From: Thermoplasmata archaeon
Lineage (GTDB): Archaea > Thermoplasmatota > Thermoplasmata > GCA-020350865
Length of the DNA stretch: 50,320 bases
NCBI GenBank assembly: GCA_020348445.1
Contig: CP070751.1
Location: 2,575,447 to 2,625,766 of the forward strand
Direction of reading: 5' to 3'
This document shows positions 40,923 through 49,800 of the stretch, piece by piece (within the stretch, counting starts at the first letter, position 1; each line of letters opens with the position of its first letter). A program made the translations under genes and the position numbers. The notes under the pieces are model-generated. The model was given only the letters and a program-made list of their open reading frames with translations. It ran no database searches and had not been told where the DNA came from.

Positions 40923-41969
40923 ATGTTAAAGAAATTCTATGATTCTAATAAAAAATTAGTCGTTATTATAGTCATATTATTAATTTCATTATATCTCTTA
41001 CCATTTCTTTCCCAGAGACCCTGTAAAATGAATATAAGTGTACCTATTCGTAATAAAATTGGTAAAGCGGGAGAAACAGTGGAATTTAAAATGATTTTTG
41101 AACAGAAAAATGGATTTGAAAGACATTATGTAATAAGAGATGTAGTTATATATGAAGGAGATTGGGAATTCAGTATTGAAGGAACATCGATTTATGTTCC
41201 ACCTGATTCAACAGTTAAAATATATATAACGATTAAAATACCAGAGGATGCCCAAAATGGGGATGAGTATTATTTGTATTTTGATTGTTATGAAAAAAAA
41301 GATGAAGCGAAAAAAGTTAATCCTCATGGGGGTAGTTTTACAGTAACAGTGGACAATCGTGAACCACCAGTAATTGAAGTAAGACCTGGCCATGGATATT
41401 CAAACTCGACCAGTAGTTGTTTTTATTTGTCTCCTTTTTTATTCATACCTCTTGGCGTTATTATATTTTGTGTCTTTTTATTAATAATGGCCTTATTCTA
41501 CTATAGTAAAAAGGGAATAGGAATAAACCAATTAAAAGCCAAAGGATATAAGCGTAATAATTTATTATTGTCTTTATTAATAGTAAATATTTTATTAACA
41601 ATATTTTCCATTTCATTTGCCCCTTTAATATGGTATTTTATGATCCAAGAATTTAATTTTTGGCACTCGATATTTCTTTTTATTTGGGTTACTAACATCT
41701 TAAATCTCATCATACGATTATTAAGCGTCATTTTTGTATATATTGATGCAAAAAATATTAACGCTGGGAGGGTATCGTCATTTAAAAAAAGGGACTTTAG
41801 AATAGTATCATGGCCCCCTCTTCTCTGGGCAATCCTTGTATTAATTTTTGGATTTATTGCACTTGCACTTTATATCTACAAACGAAAAGAAATTTTTGAT
41901 GTTAATTATCATAAACATAAATATAAATTAATAAGAAAAAAAAAGAAAGATAAAAGTTTTTCAACTTAA
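40923..41969 (+). CDS. Membrane protein with extracellular Ig-like domain and multiple spans
   Basis: 348 residues. An N-terminal span (LVVIIVILLISLYLLPFL) precedes an extracellular beta domain of about 120 residues (PIRNKIGKAGETVEFKMIFE, PPDSTVKIYITIKIPEDAQN), then about four more spans, one at FLFIPLGVIIFCVFLLIMAL and others at LSLLIVNILLTIFSIS, FWHSIFLFIWVTNILNLIIR and PPLLWAILVLIFGFIALALY. The C terminus is lysine-rich (RKKKKDK), probably cytoplasmic. Base composition is markedly A/T-rich compared with the adjacent genes. Function unknown; no family recognised. Confidence 0.75.
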   Translation: MLKKFYDSNKKLVVIIVILLISLYLLPFLSQRPCKMNISVPIRNKIGKAGETVEFKMIFEQKNGFERHYVIRDVVIYEGDWEFSIEGTSIYVPPDSTVKIYITIKIPEDAQNGDEYYLYFDCYEKKDEAKKVNPHGGSFTVTVDNREPPVIEVRPGHGYSNSTSSCFYLSPFLFIPLGVIIFCVFLLIMALFYYSKKGIGINQLKAKGYKRNNLLLSLLIVNILLTIFSISFAPLIWYFMIQEFNFWHSIFLFIWVTNILNLIIRLLSVIFVYIDAKNINAGRVSSFKKRDFRIVSWPPLLWAILVLIFGFIALALYIYKRKEIFDVNYHKHKYKLIRKKKKDKSFST

Positions 41970-42010
41970 ATTCTTATACTTTCGGGAGAAAAAGGTAGCA
42001 AATATTCTTC

Positions 42011-42646
42011 TTATCTCCCCTTCAATCTAAACCACATCTGTTGAATCTTATCCCCGAATATCTCTTCTGGATAAGTGCAAGATTCAAGTTCCTCAAAATC
42101 CAACTTGGAAAATATATCTCCCATCTCCTCTTCTGAATAATAAGCAAAATACCTGGGTGATCCCGAGTAGGACCTGGGATTTGCCTCCATTCCCTCTCCC
42201 TCCCCCAATTTGAAATTCACAGCGATTATGCCCTGTTCCTTTAGAATCCTTTTGAATTCTAATATCACATCCTCTACTTCTGATTTAGGAACATGATAAA
42301 TGCATCCGCTGGCCCATATTCCATCAAAGTGTCCATCTTCAAAGTCCAACTTCCGCATGTCCATCTTTCGAAAGCTTCCTTTGGGATACAGCTTCTTAGC
42401 TTCATTTAACATACCATCTGACAAGTCAACTCCTTCTGCCCTTCCCCCGTTCTTTTCGATTATTAAACAATGCCGCCCGTCCCCGCATCCCACATCAAGA
42501 ATAAGGGGATTTGATGCTGAAATGTAGGACAGCATCTTCATTATATAATTCTCCTCCCAATCCAAGAATTTCTGCTGTCTTGTCTTAATACAATATTCCG
42601 ATGCAATTTGGTCGTATGTTTTAATGGTTTGCTGCACAAATTCCAT
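42011..42646 (-). CDS. Class I SAM-dependent methyltransferase
   Basis: 211 residues. Motif I LILDVGCGDGRHC (about 48-60), motif II with the acidic Glu at GGRAEGVDLSDGML, and the GHFDGIWASGCIYHVPKSE motif IV block are clear. A C-terminal lid follows (GEGEGMEANPRSYSGSPRYF). It resembles methyltransferase type 11/25 enzymes acting on small molecules or tRNA. GAGGA 6 bases before the ATG serves as ribosome site. Substrate unknown; it is divergent from the RecJ-like gene. Confidence 0.9.
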   Translation of the reverse strand: MEFVQQTIKTYDQIASEYCIKTRQQKFLDWEENYIMKMLSYISASNPLILDVGCGDGRHCLIIEKNGGRAEGVDLSDGMLNEAKKLYPKGSFRKMDMRKLDFEDGHFDGIWASGCIYHVPKSEVEDVILEFKRILKEQGIIAVNFKLGEGEGMEANPRSYSGSPRYFAYYSEEEMGDIFSKLDFEELESCTYPEEIFGDKIQQMWFRLKGR

Positions 42647-42750
42647 TTTCTTGTCCTCTGTGACAGAAAAGAATGTATGTATGATATATAACTTTACCCT
42701 CCTTTTCTCTCAAAACATTTATCCATTTCCTTTTCATACACCCCATCATC

Positions 42751-44199
42751 ATGGCCCAACTTTTGAGCAAGGCAAAGGAGATAGCAGATTACATCGATAA
42801 AAAGGACGATGTTCTAATAATAACCCATATCGACGCGGACGGAATTGCAGCGGGAAGCATAGCGTCCTTGGCACTCAAACGAAAGGGCATTGAGCATGAG
42901 ATCAGGTTCGTTAAAAAGCTGGATGAGAGCGAGGTTGAAAGGGTAAAAAACGACAATCCAGATTTGGTATGGTTCACAGATTTGGGAAGCGGATCTCTGC
43001 CAATTCTGGATGGACTGGATGCCGTGATCACTGATCATCACGTTCCCGCTAAAACAGAACTTACCAGGGAGGATCGAATCGACATTCTTAAGTTCGCATC
43101 TGCAATTCAGAATGGCTCCAACCTCAACAATAACCTGCACCTAAATCCACATCTTATTGGTTTGGATGGGGCAAATGATCTCTCAGGAGCTGGCTCAACC
43201 TATTTAGTTGCTAAGATGATGGACAAGAAGAATACTGATTTATCTGCACTTGCAATAGTTGGAGCAGTTGGTGATCTCCAAGATGCAAAGCATTTGAAGC
43301 TTGTTGGAACCAACAGAGATGTACTTCAGGACGGGAAGGATGCGGGTGTCCTTCTCTGGAAAAAGGATATCAGGTACTTTGGAAGGGAAACAAGACCTGT
43401 ATTTAAATTACTCCAGTACGCAAACGACCCCATAATTCCATACTTAACCGGTAAAGAAGATGCATGCATCAATTTCCTATTGGAGCTTGGGATAAGTCTG
43501 AAAATCGAAGAGGAGTGGCGAAGGTGGATCGACCTAACATTGGAGGAGAAGCGGGAAATCTCCTCCGAGATAGTAAAATTGTTGCTATCCAAAGGATTTG
43601 GTCATGAAATTGCTAAGCGGTTGATAGGAGAGGTTTATATCCTCAATCAAGAAGAAGAAGGCACAGAGCTTCGGGATGCCAAGGAATATGCCACACTCCT
43701 TAATTCCTGTGGAAGATATGAAAAGGCCGAAGTTGGTTACAACGTCTGCCTCGGAGACAGGGAAGAATGGCTGGATCGGGCGTTGGTTTTATTACGGGGT
43801 CACAGAAGGACCCTTGTTGATATGCTGCTTTTGATAAAAGAAAGCGGGATAACAGAAATGGGCCACATCCAGTATTTTCATGGACACGATAAGATACCCG
43901 AGAACATCGTGGGAACACTGGCAGGTATGCTTCTTGGGGGTCAAGAGGTAAGAGGTGATCTGCCAATTTTCGGCTTTGCCCTCACATCTGAAGGAGACAT
44001 CAAGGTGTCCGCCAGGGGAACCAGGATCCTTGTTAACAAAGGCCTTGACCTATCTGTTGTTATGAAAGAATCCTCGGAGAAGTTGGGAGGGGTGGGAGGG
44101 GGGCACAATATCGCTTCCGGTGCCACAATACCAAAGGGTAGCGAGGAAGAGTTTTTAAAAATGGCTAATAAGCTTGTGAAGAAGCAGATATCGGGCTAG
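42751..44199 (+). CDS. Archaeal RecJ-like DHH-family exonuclease
   Basis: 482 residues. DHH phosphoesterase motifs are present: motif I IITHIDADGIAAGS, a WFTDLGSGS stretch, the ITDHHVP motif III, and DLSGAGSTYLVAKMM. A C-terminal DHHA1-type domain ends with GGVGGGHNIASGATIP. Archaeal RecJ homologues (some acting with GINS and the replicative helicase as GAN) degrade single-stranded DNA or RNA 5' to 3'. No ribosome site is visible before the ATG, and a TTTATCC box about 30 bases upstream would suit a leaderless transcript. It converges on the PKD membrane gene, with 16 bases between them. Confidence 0.9.
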   Translation: MAQLLSKAKEIADYIDKKDDVLIITHIDADGIAAGSIASLALKRKGIEHEIRFVKKLDESEVERVKNDNPDLVWFTDLGSGSLPILDGLDAVITDHHVPAKTELTREDRIDILKFASAIQNGSNLNNNLHLNPHLIGLDGANDLSGAGSTYLVAKMMDKKNTDLSALAIVGAVGDLQDAKHLKLVGTNRDVLQDGKDAGVLLWKKDIRYFGRETRPVFKLLQYANDPIIPYLTGKEDACINFLLELGISLKIEEEWRRWIDLTLEEKREISSEIVKLLLSKGFGHEIAKRLIGEVYILNQEEEGTELRDAKEYATLLNSCGRYEKAEVGYNVCLGDREEWLDRALVLLRGHRRTLVDMLLLIKESGITEMGHIQYFHGHDKIPENIVGTLAGMLLGGQEVRGDLPIFGFALTSEGDIKVSARGTRILVNKGLDLSVVMKESSEKLGGVGGGHNIASGATIPKGSEEEFLKMANKLVKKQISG

Positions 44200-44215
44200 G
44201 TGGCCGAGATAGTAC

Positions 44216-45013
44216 TTATTGTAACGGGGTCTCTCCAATTACCTCAGTGGGACTTCCTTCCATTGTCAATTTGAACTTGTCACCGTCATTGATTCCCATG
44301 GAGCCCGTTAGATCATCTTTTACTAGGAAATTATCGTTCTCACTTAGGTTGCCATCCCCATTAGCGTCATTATAATCCACATATATTGGAGGAGTAGGAG
44401 TCTCATAGGCTGCAACATTACCTTCAATAATTACCGTATCGGTATCACCGTCGATCACATAGAAATGGACCAACTCAGCATCTATCGATGTGGTGATACT
44501 GGTAATGGTAACAGTATATGAAGGTGGAGTGGGTGACAATTTCTGAACATTAAATTCGGTTGCGGGAATATCCCTCACATTGATGGTAACTGTATCATGA
44601 TCAGGTTCATCATGCTCATCTTTCACAGTCAAATTGACAGTATACTCCCCTGTAGCCGTATAAATATGTGTTGTGTTTGCCTCAGTTGATGACTCACCGT
44701 CTCCGAAATCCCATTCATGGGTGAGGGTGTCCCCGTCAGGATCTTTGCTTGTTGAATTGAAATAAACGATCTGGTTCACAAAAAAATCATTTTGCGAGAG
44801 TGATATTTCCGCGATGGGAGGACGATTGTCTCCGTCACCGTCTCCATTTCCATTATCCTCACCTTCTTGGGCTATAAAATAATAAGCAGCGATAGCTATT
44901 ATTACCACGACTACAACCACGATTGCGATGATTTTCATTTTGCCCGATGAATCGCCTTCAACCGATGGTTTTGGTTTTTCATCCTCAACTTTCTCTTCCT
45001 TATCCTTGGCCAT
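44216..45013 (-). CDS. Membrane-anchored PKD-domain protein
   Basis: 265 residues. A cytoplasmic charged N terminus (DKEEKVEDEKPKP) is followed by one span (IIAIVVVVVVIIAIAAYYFI, about residues 28-47), a Gly/Asp/Asn linker, one PKD domain (FNSTSKDPDGDTLTHEWDFG; TATGEYTVNLTVKDEHDE), and a second beta domain with YDYNDANGDGNLSENDNF-like acidic turns (VDYNDANGDGNLSENDNF). The type II-like anchor suggests an outside-facing domain. Likely surface or envelope protein. It is convergent with RecJ and divergent from the unit that follows alpha-NAC. Confidence 0.82.
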   Translation of the reverse strand: MAKDKEEKVEDEKPKPSVEGDSSGKMKIIAIVVVVVVIIAIAAYYFIAQEGEDNGNGDGDGDNRPPIAEISLSQNDFFVNQIVYFNSTSKDPDGDTLTHEWDFGDGESSTEANTTHIYTATGEYTVNLTVKDEHDEPDHDTVTINVRDIPATEFNVQKLSPTPPSYTVTITSITTSIDAELVHFYVIDGDTDTVIIEGNVAAYETPTPPIYVDYNDANGDGNLSENDNFLVKDDLTGSMGINDGDKFKLTMEGSPTEVIGETPLQ

Positions 45014-45127
45014 GGTATCACACAGGCTATCATATCAATCACAGTTTATTAATCTTTCGAAAATGTGAATTTGGGTTTTATTTGCGAAAAGGACAAAAAA
45101 GAAGGTGATAATCCCGAAATCTGGGAA

Positions 45128-45481
45128 TTAACTTTTTTCGCTCATCAGCTTGATTATGGCCTCGGCAGGCTCACCCCCGCACTCCTCCAGGGCTCGCTTT
45201 GCCTCTTCCTCAGAGACTCCGGCCTGCTGGGCAACAAGCTCTATGTCCTCCTGGGGTATTCCCGTATCAGATGTGATTTCCTCTGGATTGCCTACTACTT
45301 GATAGGTCTTCTGACCCTGAACATCCATCAATGTAACTGCGGCATCCCTGAAAACCAGGGTTTTGCTCGAGGTCTTGATTATGACCTCCTCTACATCCTC
45401 CATCTCCTCGATGTTGATACCGTGCTTCTTCATCATGGATTTCATGTGCTTGGGATTAAGACCCCGACCGCCGGGTATCAT
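45128..45481 (-). CDS. nac: Nascent polypeptide-associated complex alpha homologue
   Basis: 117 residues, the usual archaeal size. The NAC domain is seen as MKKHGINIEEMEDVEEVIIK, VFRDAAVTLMDVQGQKTYQV and the C-terminal UBA domain as IELVAQQAGVSEEEAKRALE. It binds nascent chains at the ribosome exit and may act as a homodimer. A GGTGAAATC ribosome site precedes the ATG, and a TATTTAAAC-like box lies about 40 bases upstream. Confidence 0.93.
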   Translation of the reverse strand: MIPGGRGLNPKHMKSMMKKHGINIEEMEDVEEVIIKTSSKTLVFRDAAVTLMDVQGQKTYQVVGNPEEITSDTGIPQEDIELVAQQAGVSEEEAKRALEECGGEPAEAIIKLMSEKS

Positions 45482-45583
45482 GATTTCACCAAGGGTATAT
45501 CTTTTTTGTTCTGTTTAAATATTGTGGCTGAATGTCCCCCCTCTGAAAGTTGTTGATCCTGAATAATCAGTGATAATGGGGAG

Positions 45584-45641
45584 TTAAGGGTGGGAGCCCT
45601 TAGGCTTAAGATATCAGTTAATAACTACATAACCTAAGGGC
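45584..45641 (+). other. Overlapping, mutually exclusive hairpins in the NAC/DphB intergenic region
   Basis: The 331-base gap 45482-45812 holds no convincing gene. Within it, TTAAGGG (45584-45590) can pair with CCCTTAG (45597-45603), while GCCCTTAGG (45596-45604) can pair perfectly with CCTAAGGGC (45633-45641). The two stems share the middle strand and so cannot form together. That is typical of a switching leader, but it could also be a bidirectional terminator or chance inverted repeat. The rest of the gap is purine-rich with G runs (45664-45765). A promoter for dphB is not clear. Confidence 0.35.
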
Positions 45642-45812
45642 AAAGTGGACTATGAATTAGTCTCATAGGAAATGGAATAGGCCACGATGGAGGGGGCATG
45701 GTGGTGGGAATGGAGGATGAATACGGAGAAGTAGGTAAGGAGAAAGGGAATTCACGGGAAAAAATATCTATCACATTCCCTATTACCCTTGAGGAAATCA
45801 GGGAATGAGAGT

Positions 45813-46607
45813 ATGGGCGAGTTGATATTCATTGGCCTTGGATTGTTCGACGAGAAGGATATATCTGTAAATGGATTGGAAGCGGCAAGAGAGTGCGATG
45901 TACTTTTTGCAGAGTTCTACACAGCCAAACTCACAGGCACAACCGTAGGAAAAATTGAAAATCTGATTGGTAAGAACATCACGGTTTTGGACAGGGAAAA
46001 AATGGAAAAGCAGGATATCATCATCGAGACTGCTAGTAATAAAAAGGTGGGTGTGCTTGTTGCCGGGGATCCAATGGCCGCCACGACCCATTTAGCCCTT
46101 AGATTGAGGGCAAAGGAGAATAGAATCAAGACAAGGATCATTCACGGAACCTCCATTATCGCCTCTGCACCTGCATTGTCCGGGCTTCATATCTATAAAT
46201 TCGGAAAGACGGCGAGCATTCCCTATCCCAGGGAGAATTACTTTCCCACCAGTCCGTATGAAATTTTAAAAGAGAATCTAAAAAATGAATTGCATACACT
46301 GATATTGCTTGATATCGACGAAAAAGAAGAGAAATACATGCGTGCCAACGAAGCTCTTAAATTGCTTTTGGAAATGGAAAAAGAGAGAAAGGAAAAAGTG
46401 GTATCCAATAAAACACTGGTGTGTGTATTGGGCAGTGTGGGTTCAAAGATACCAAAACTAAGAGCAGGTTATCTGAAGGACTTAAGCAAGGAGGATTTTG
46501 GAGAGGGATTGCACTGCCTAATCATCCCAGGAAAACTGCACTTCATGGAGGCCGAGGCATTGGTGGAGCTCGCCGGGGCGCCAAGAGGGATTATTGAGGA
46601 GATTTAG
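45813..46607 (+). CDS. dphB: Diphthine synthase DphB
   Basis: 264 residues, the archaeal DphB size. It trimethylates the modified histidine of elongation factor 2 in diphthamide synthesis. The SAM-binding tetrapyrrole-methylase fold shows MGELIFIGLGLFDEKDISVN, VLVAGDPMAATTHLALRLRA, and the ALSGLHIYKFGKTASIPYPREN block, diagnostic of DphB. The C-terminal domain ends LHFMEAEALVELAGAPRGI. The ATG at 45813 starts right at the conserved strand; an upstream in-frame start at 45789 is possible but less likely. Confidence 0.94.
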   Translation: MGELIFIGLGLFDEKDISVNGLEAARECDVLFAEFYTAKLTGTTVGKIENLIGKNITVLDREKMEKQDIIIETASNKKVGVLVAGDPMAATTHLALRLRAKENRIKTRIIHGTSIIASAPALSGLHIYKFGKTASIPYPRENYFPTSPYEILKENLKNELHTLILLDIDEKEEKYMRANEALKLLLEMEKERKEKVVSNKTLVCVLGSVGSKIPKLRAGYLKDLSKEDFGEGLHCLIIPGKLHFMEAEALVELAGAPRGIIEEI

Positions 46608-46657
46608 TCGAGTGATATTTCCTAAATATTAACATAATAACATTGTTAATAGAAATC

Positions 46658-46667
46658 ATTTTATAAC
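46658..46667 (+). promoter_or_regulatory. TATA-like box of the large surface-protein gene
   Basis: CATTTTATAA lies about 175 bases before the ATG at 46837. Transcription from it would give a leader of about 145 bases that contains an 18-codon GTG frame (46706-46762) behind a GGAGGAGG sequence. This is a weak call. Confidence 0.35.
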
Positions 46668-46836
46668 TATACCACAATCCAGTAAACTGGGAGGAGGCGC
46701 TGGGAGTGAGTGGAATAAGAGCGGCGAGAACTGTTCTTAAAATGTTGCGTGTGGCAATATAGCACGGCATCCACTTCTTTTGAGCACTTCCTTTTGGCCG
46801 GAATCCCGGAGAGAGAAATATAGGAGGGAGACGAAT

Positions 46837-49800
46837 ATGAGTTCAAAGACTAAAAGCTGTATTTTGTGTGTAGTGATGTTGATGAGTGTCCTTCTCGTGG
46901 GATTTCCTGTGATGGAATCTTCCGAGGAAAGCAGAATTCCCGAGGCTGAAAAGGAAGAAGGCCCAATGTCGGGGCCCGGCACGCTGTCATCCACGTATTC
47001 AGCGAGCATAGTGATCGGGGCTGATAATGATCAATATGATGGTCAGGGCATGGGCAGGCTTTATAAATCCAGCTCAAGGTATTATTCATATGACTATCCA
47101 TATTGGTATATTTATAAAAGTGGTACAAATTATGAATCCAGGCCTTTCGCAGTATATGATCTAAGCGATCTTGCGCAATACGAGAATGTGAACATTGTCA
47201 GCGGTACAATACATTATTGGAGATATTATCGATACTACATAAAAACCTTTGATGTTTATACCATGAATTCGATTCCTTACGATACCACTACCTCAAGTTC
47301 AACTGTTGAGGGCTGGTTCAACGAAATCGGCGGTAGTGGGTCTGTAAGATTGGGCACCGAAACATATACAGGCAGTTCTGACCCCTCGTCTGCACGAACT
47401 GACAGATGGATCACCATAACCTCAAATGGTATCGACGAGCTTAATCAGAAGTTGAATACCAATAGTTATGATTTTTCCATGGGAGCGTTAATCACATCAT
47501 TTTATTCTGGAACATATGGATATGCTTACTGTGGAGACGTCCGGCTGGAATTGGATTTCACCTACACAGCCGAGCCCGATGAGGCCAAAGGCGAGATTGC
47601 CGTGGGTGATGAGCTGGCCGGGTACGGATATTCAACAACAAAATATGATTATTATAACTATGTGTATTTATATTCTAGTTCATCATATGTTGGTTATGCT
47701 ACCTGGGATGCGGATCTGTTCAATGATCTAATACCCACTTCCGGTCCAGAAGGCGAAACAGTAACCCTAACCGGTGTTTACCTAAGAGCAAACTCAGACT
47801 ATATTGGTGGCTCACCGACCGTGACCATAAATGATTTGTTTAAGAATCCAAAAACTGACAGCTGGTCATCTGTATACGATGACGCGGGCGACGGAAAATA
47901 CTGTTCTCATCTATTAAAGAGCCCATATCCTGCAGAGTACGAATGGGACCTCGGTCCTGATGCATTGGACGATTTCAGCGACGCACTTGACGGCACTCCG
48001 AACTTCTTTGGAGTTGGCTTCACAAGCACTGGATACGGACGGCTGGTATCGCCAAAATTGGTTATCAAGTGGACTATCGACTATGGACCGCGCAAGACCT
48101 TACAGCTCGGCCCTGATAATCCTGAGTATGGCGGACATGCACAGGGGTACACATATCAATATGGAACAAATACACCCTCTTGTTATTCGCGATATTATTC
48201 ATATATGTACAAATCTTCCTCCTCTGAGCAGCATGGCTGGGCCGTGTTCGATCTAAAGGATTTGACCCAGTGGCCAGGTGTGAGCGTCAAGAAGGCCAAA
48301 TTGGTTGTTCATAATTACTATAATTATTATGCAAATGTGATAAATATCAATGCTCTTCAGACAACACCCTTCGATAGTCCAGGATCCGCGATTTCTAATG
48401 CCGTGCATACAGAATCTGGTTCCACTGGTATTCAGATCGGTTCGTACACCACTTTAACTTCCACTGATACCACATACAAACGCATTGAAATACCTCTAAA
48501 TTCAGCTGCTGTAACCGCACTTAATGACAAATTGAGTAGCTCGCCAACATACTATACATTTGGGGTAGGTATGTATATAGATAAATTATATGGTACTCGC
48601 ACCTATGGCTATGCCCGCTGGACTGACGTCCGGCTTGCTGTAACTTTCGATTGTGACAGCGAGCTTGAGTCAACACCACAAGATGATGGTGTTGCCTTTG
48701 GTGACGATTGGTCAGGGTATGTGTACAAGCGTACCTCAGCCGAAGATCGGCCGTATGGATACCAATACCTTAGAAAGTATACCGCCTACGAATACCGCAG
48801 TTATGCTCAATGGGATGTCTGGCGGATACGAGATGTGTTCCCCGAGGACATCTCAGATATCAAGATAACAAAGGTAGGCCTGCGGTTCAATCATTACATG
48901 TCCCGTTTATCGAACATCTATATCTATCAGATGATTCATGATGTAACAACAGCCTCAGACTCTGATATATTCACGGACTGCGGTGACGGGACACAGTATT
49001 TCGGCCCAGGCAGCTACTCCAGTACCTATCGTGAGGAATACGAATTTGACATGGGGGAAGATGCTGTGAACGATTTTCAGGATGCGTTCGAGGATAACGA
49101 TCCAACTTTCTTTGGGCTTGGTATGGTCACGACATCCACAAGCGGTTCTGCATATGATTACGGCCCGAAATTGGTATTGGAATGGACGACGGCTGTCCCT
49201 CCGGTGGCTGACGCAGGCCCAGATCAAACTGTGAATGAAGGTGATGTCGTAACGTTGGATGGCACGGCCTCATACCATCCCATGGGTACAATAGAAACCT
49301 ATGAATGGGATTACGAAAGCGACGGGACCTACGATTACCAGGAGACCTCAAGCAGTGCCCCCGACGGGGCTTTCGATGGAAAAACCACGCACATCTACGG
49401 GGACGATGGTGTGTACACCGCGACCTTGAGAGTTATAGATGGAATCGATGTCGAGGATACAGATACATGCACAGTAACTGCGAACAATGTCGCACCTATT
49501 ATTAACTCAGTGGTTGCAGAAACCATCCCAACACCGCCTTTGAATTTGCCGGGTCAGAAAGTATGGTATGTGGATGATGTGCCTGGAAGCGGGCCTGGAA
49601 ATCCTTCTGAGGACTTCACTAGTATTCAATCTGCTATAAATGCTGCAAGCCAAAACGATATTGTTTATGTATACAGCGGGACGTATTCCCCATCCACAAA
49701 TGGTGAGGCCTTCCCAATTGTGATGAAAAACGGTATCTCACTAATTGGAGAAAGGGCATCCAGCACAATTTTGAATGCAGAGAGTACAGACAGGGTGATA

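Noticed and set aside
45664..45765. G-rich plus-strand tract before dphB as a second copy of the 6131-6290 repeat
   Set aside because: It shares purine bias and G runs but no aligned 67-base unit, so it is not the same repeat.
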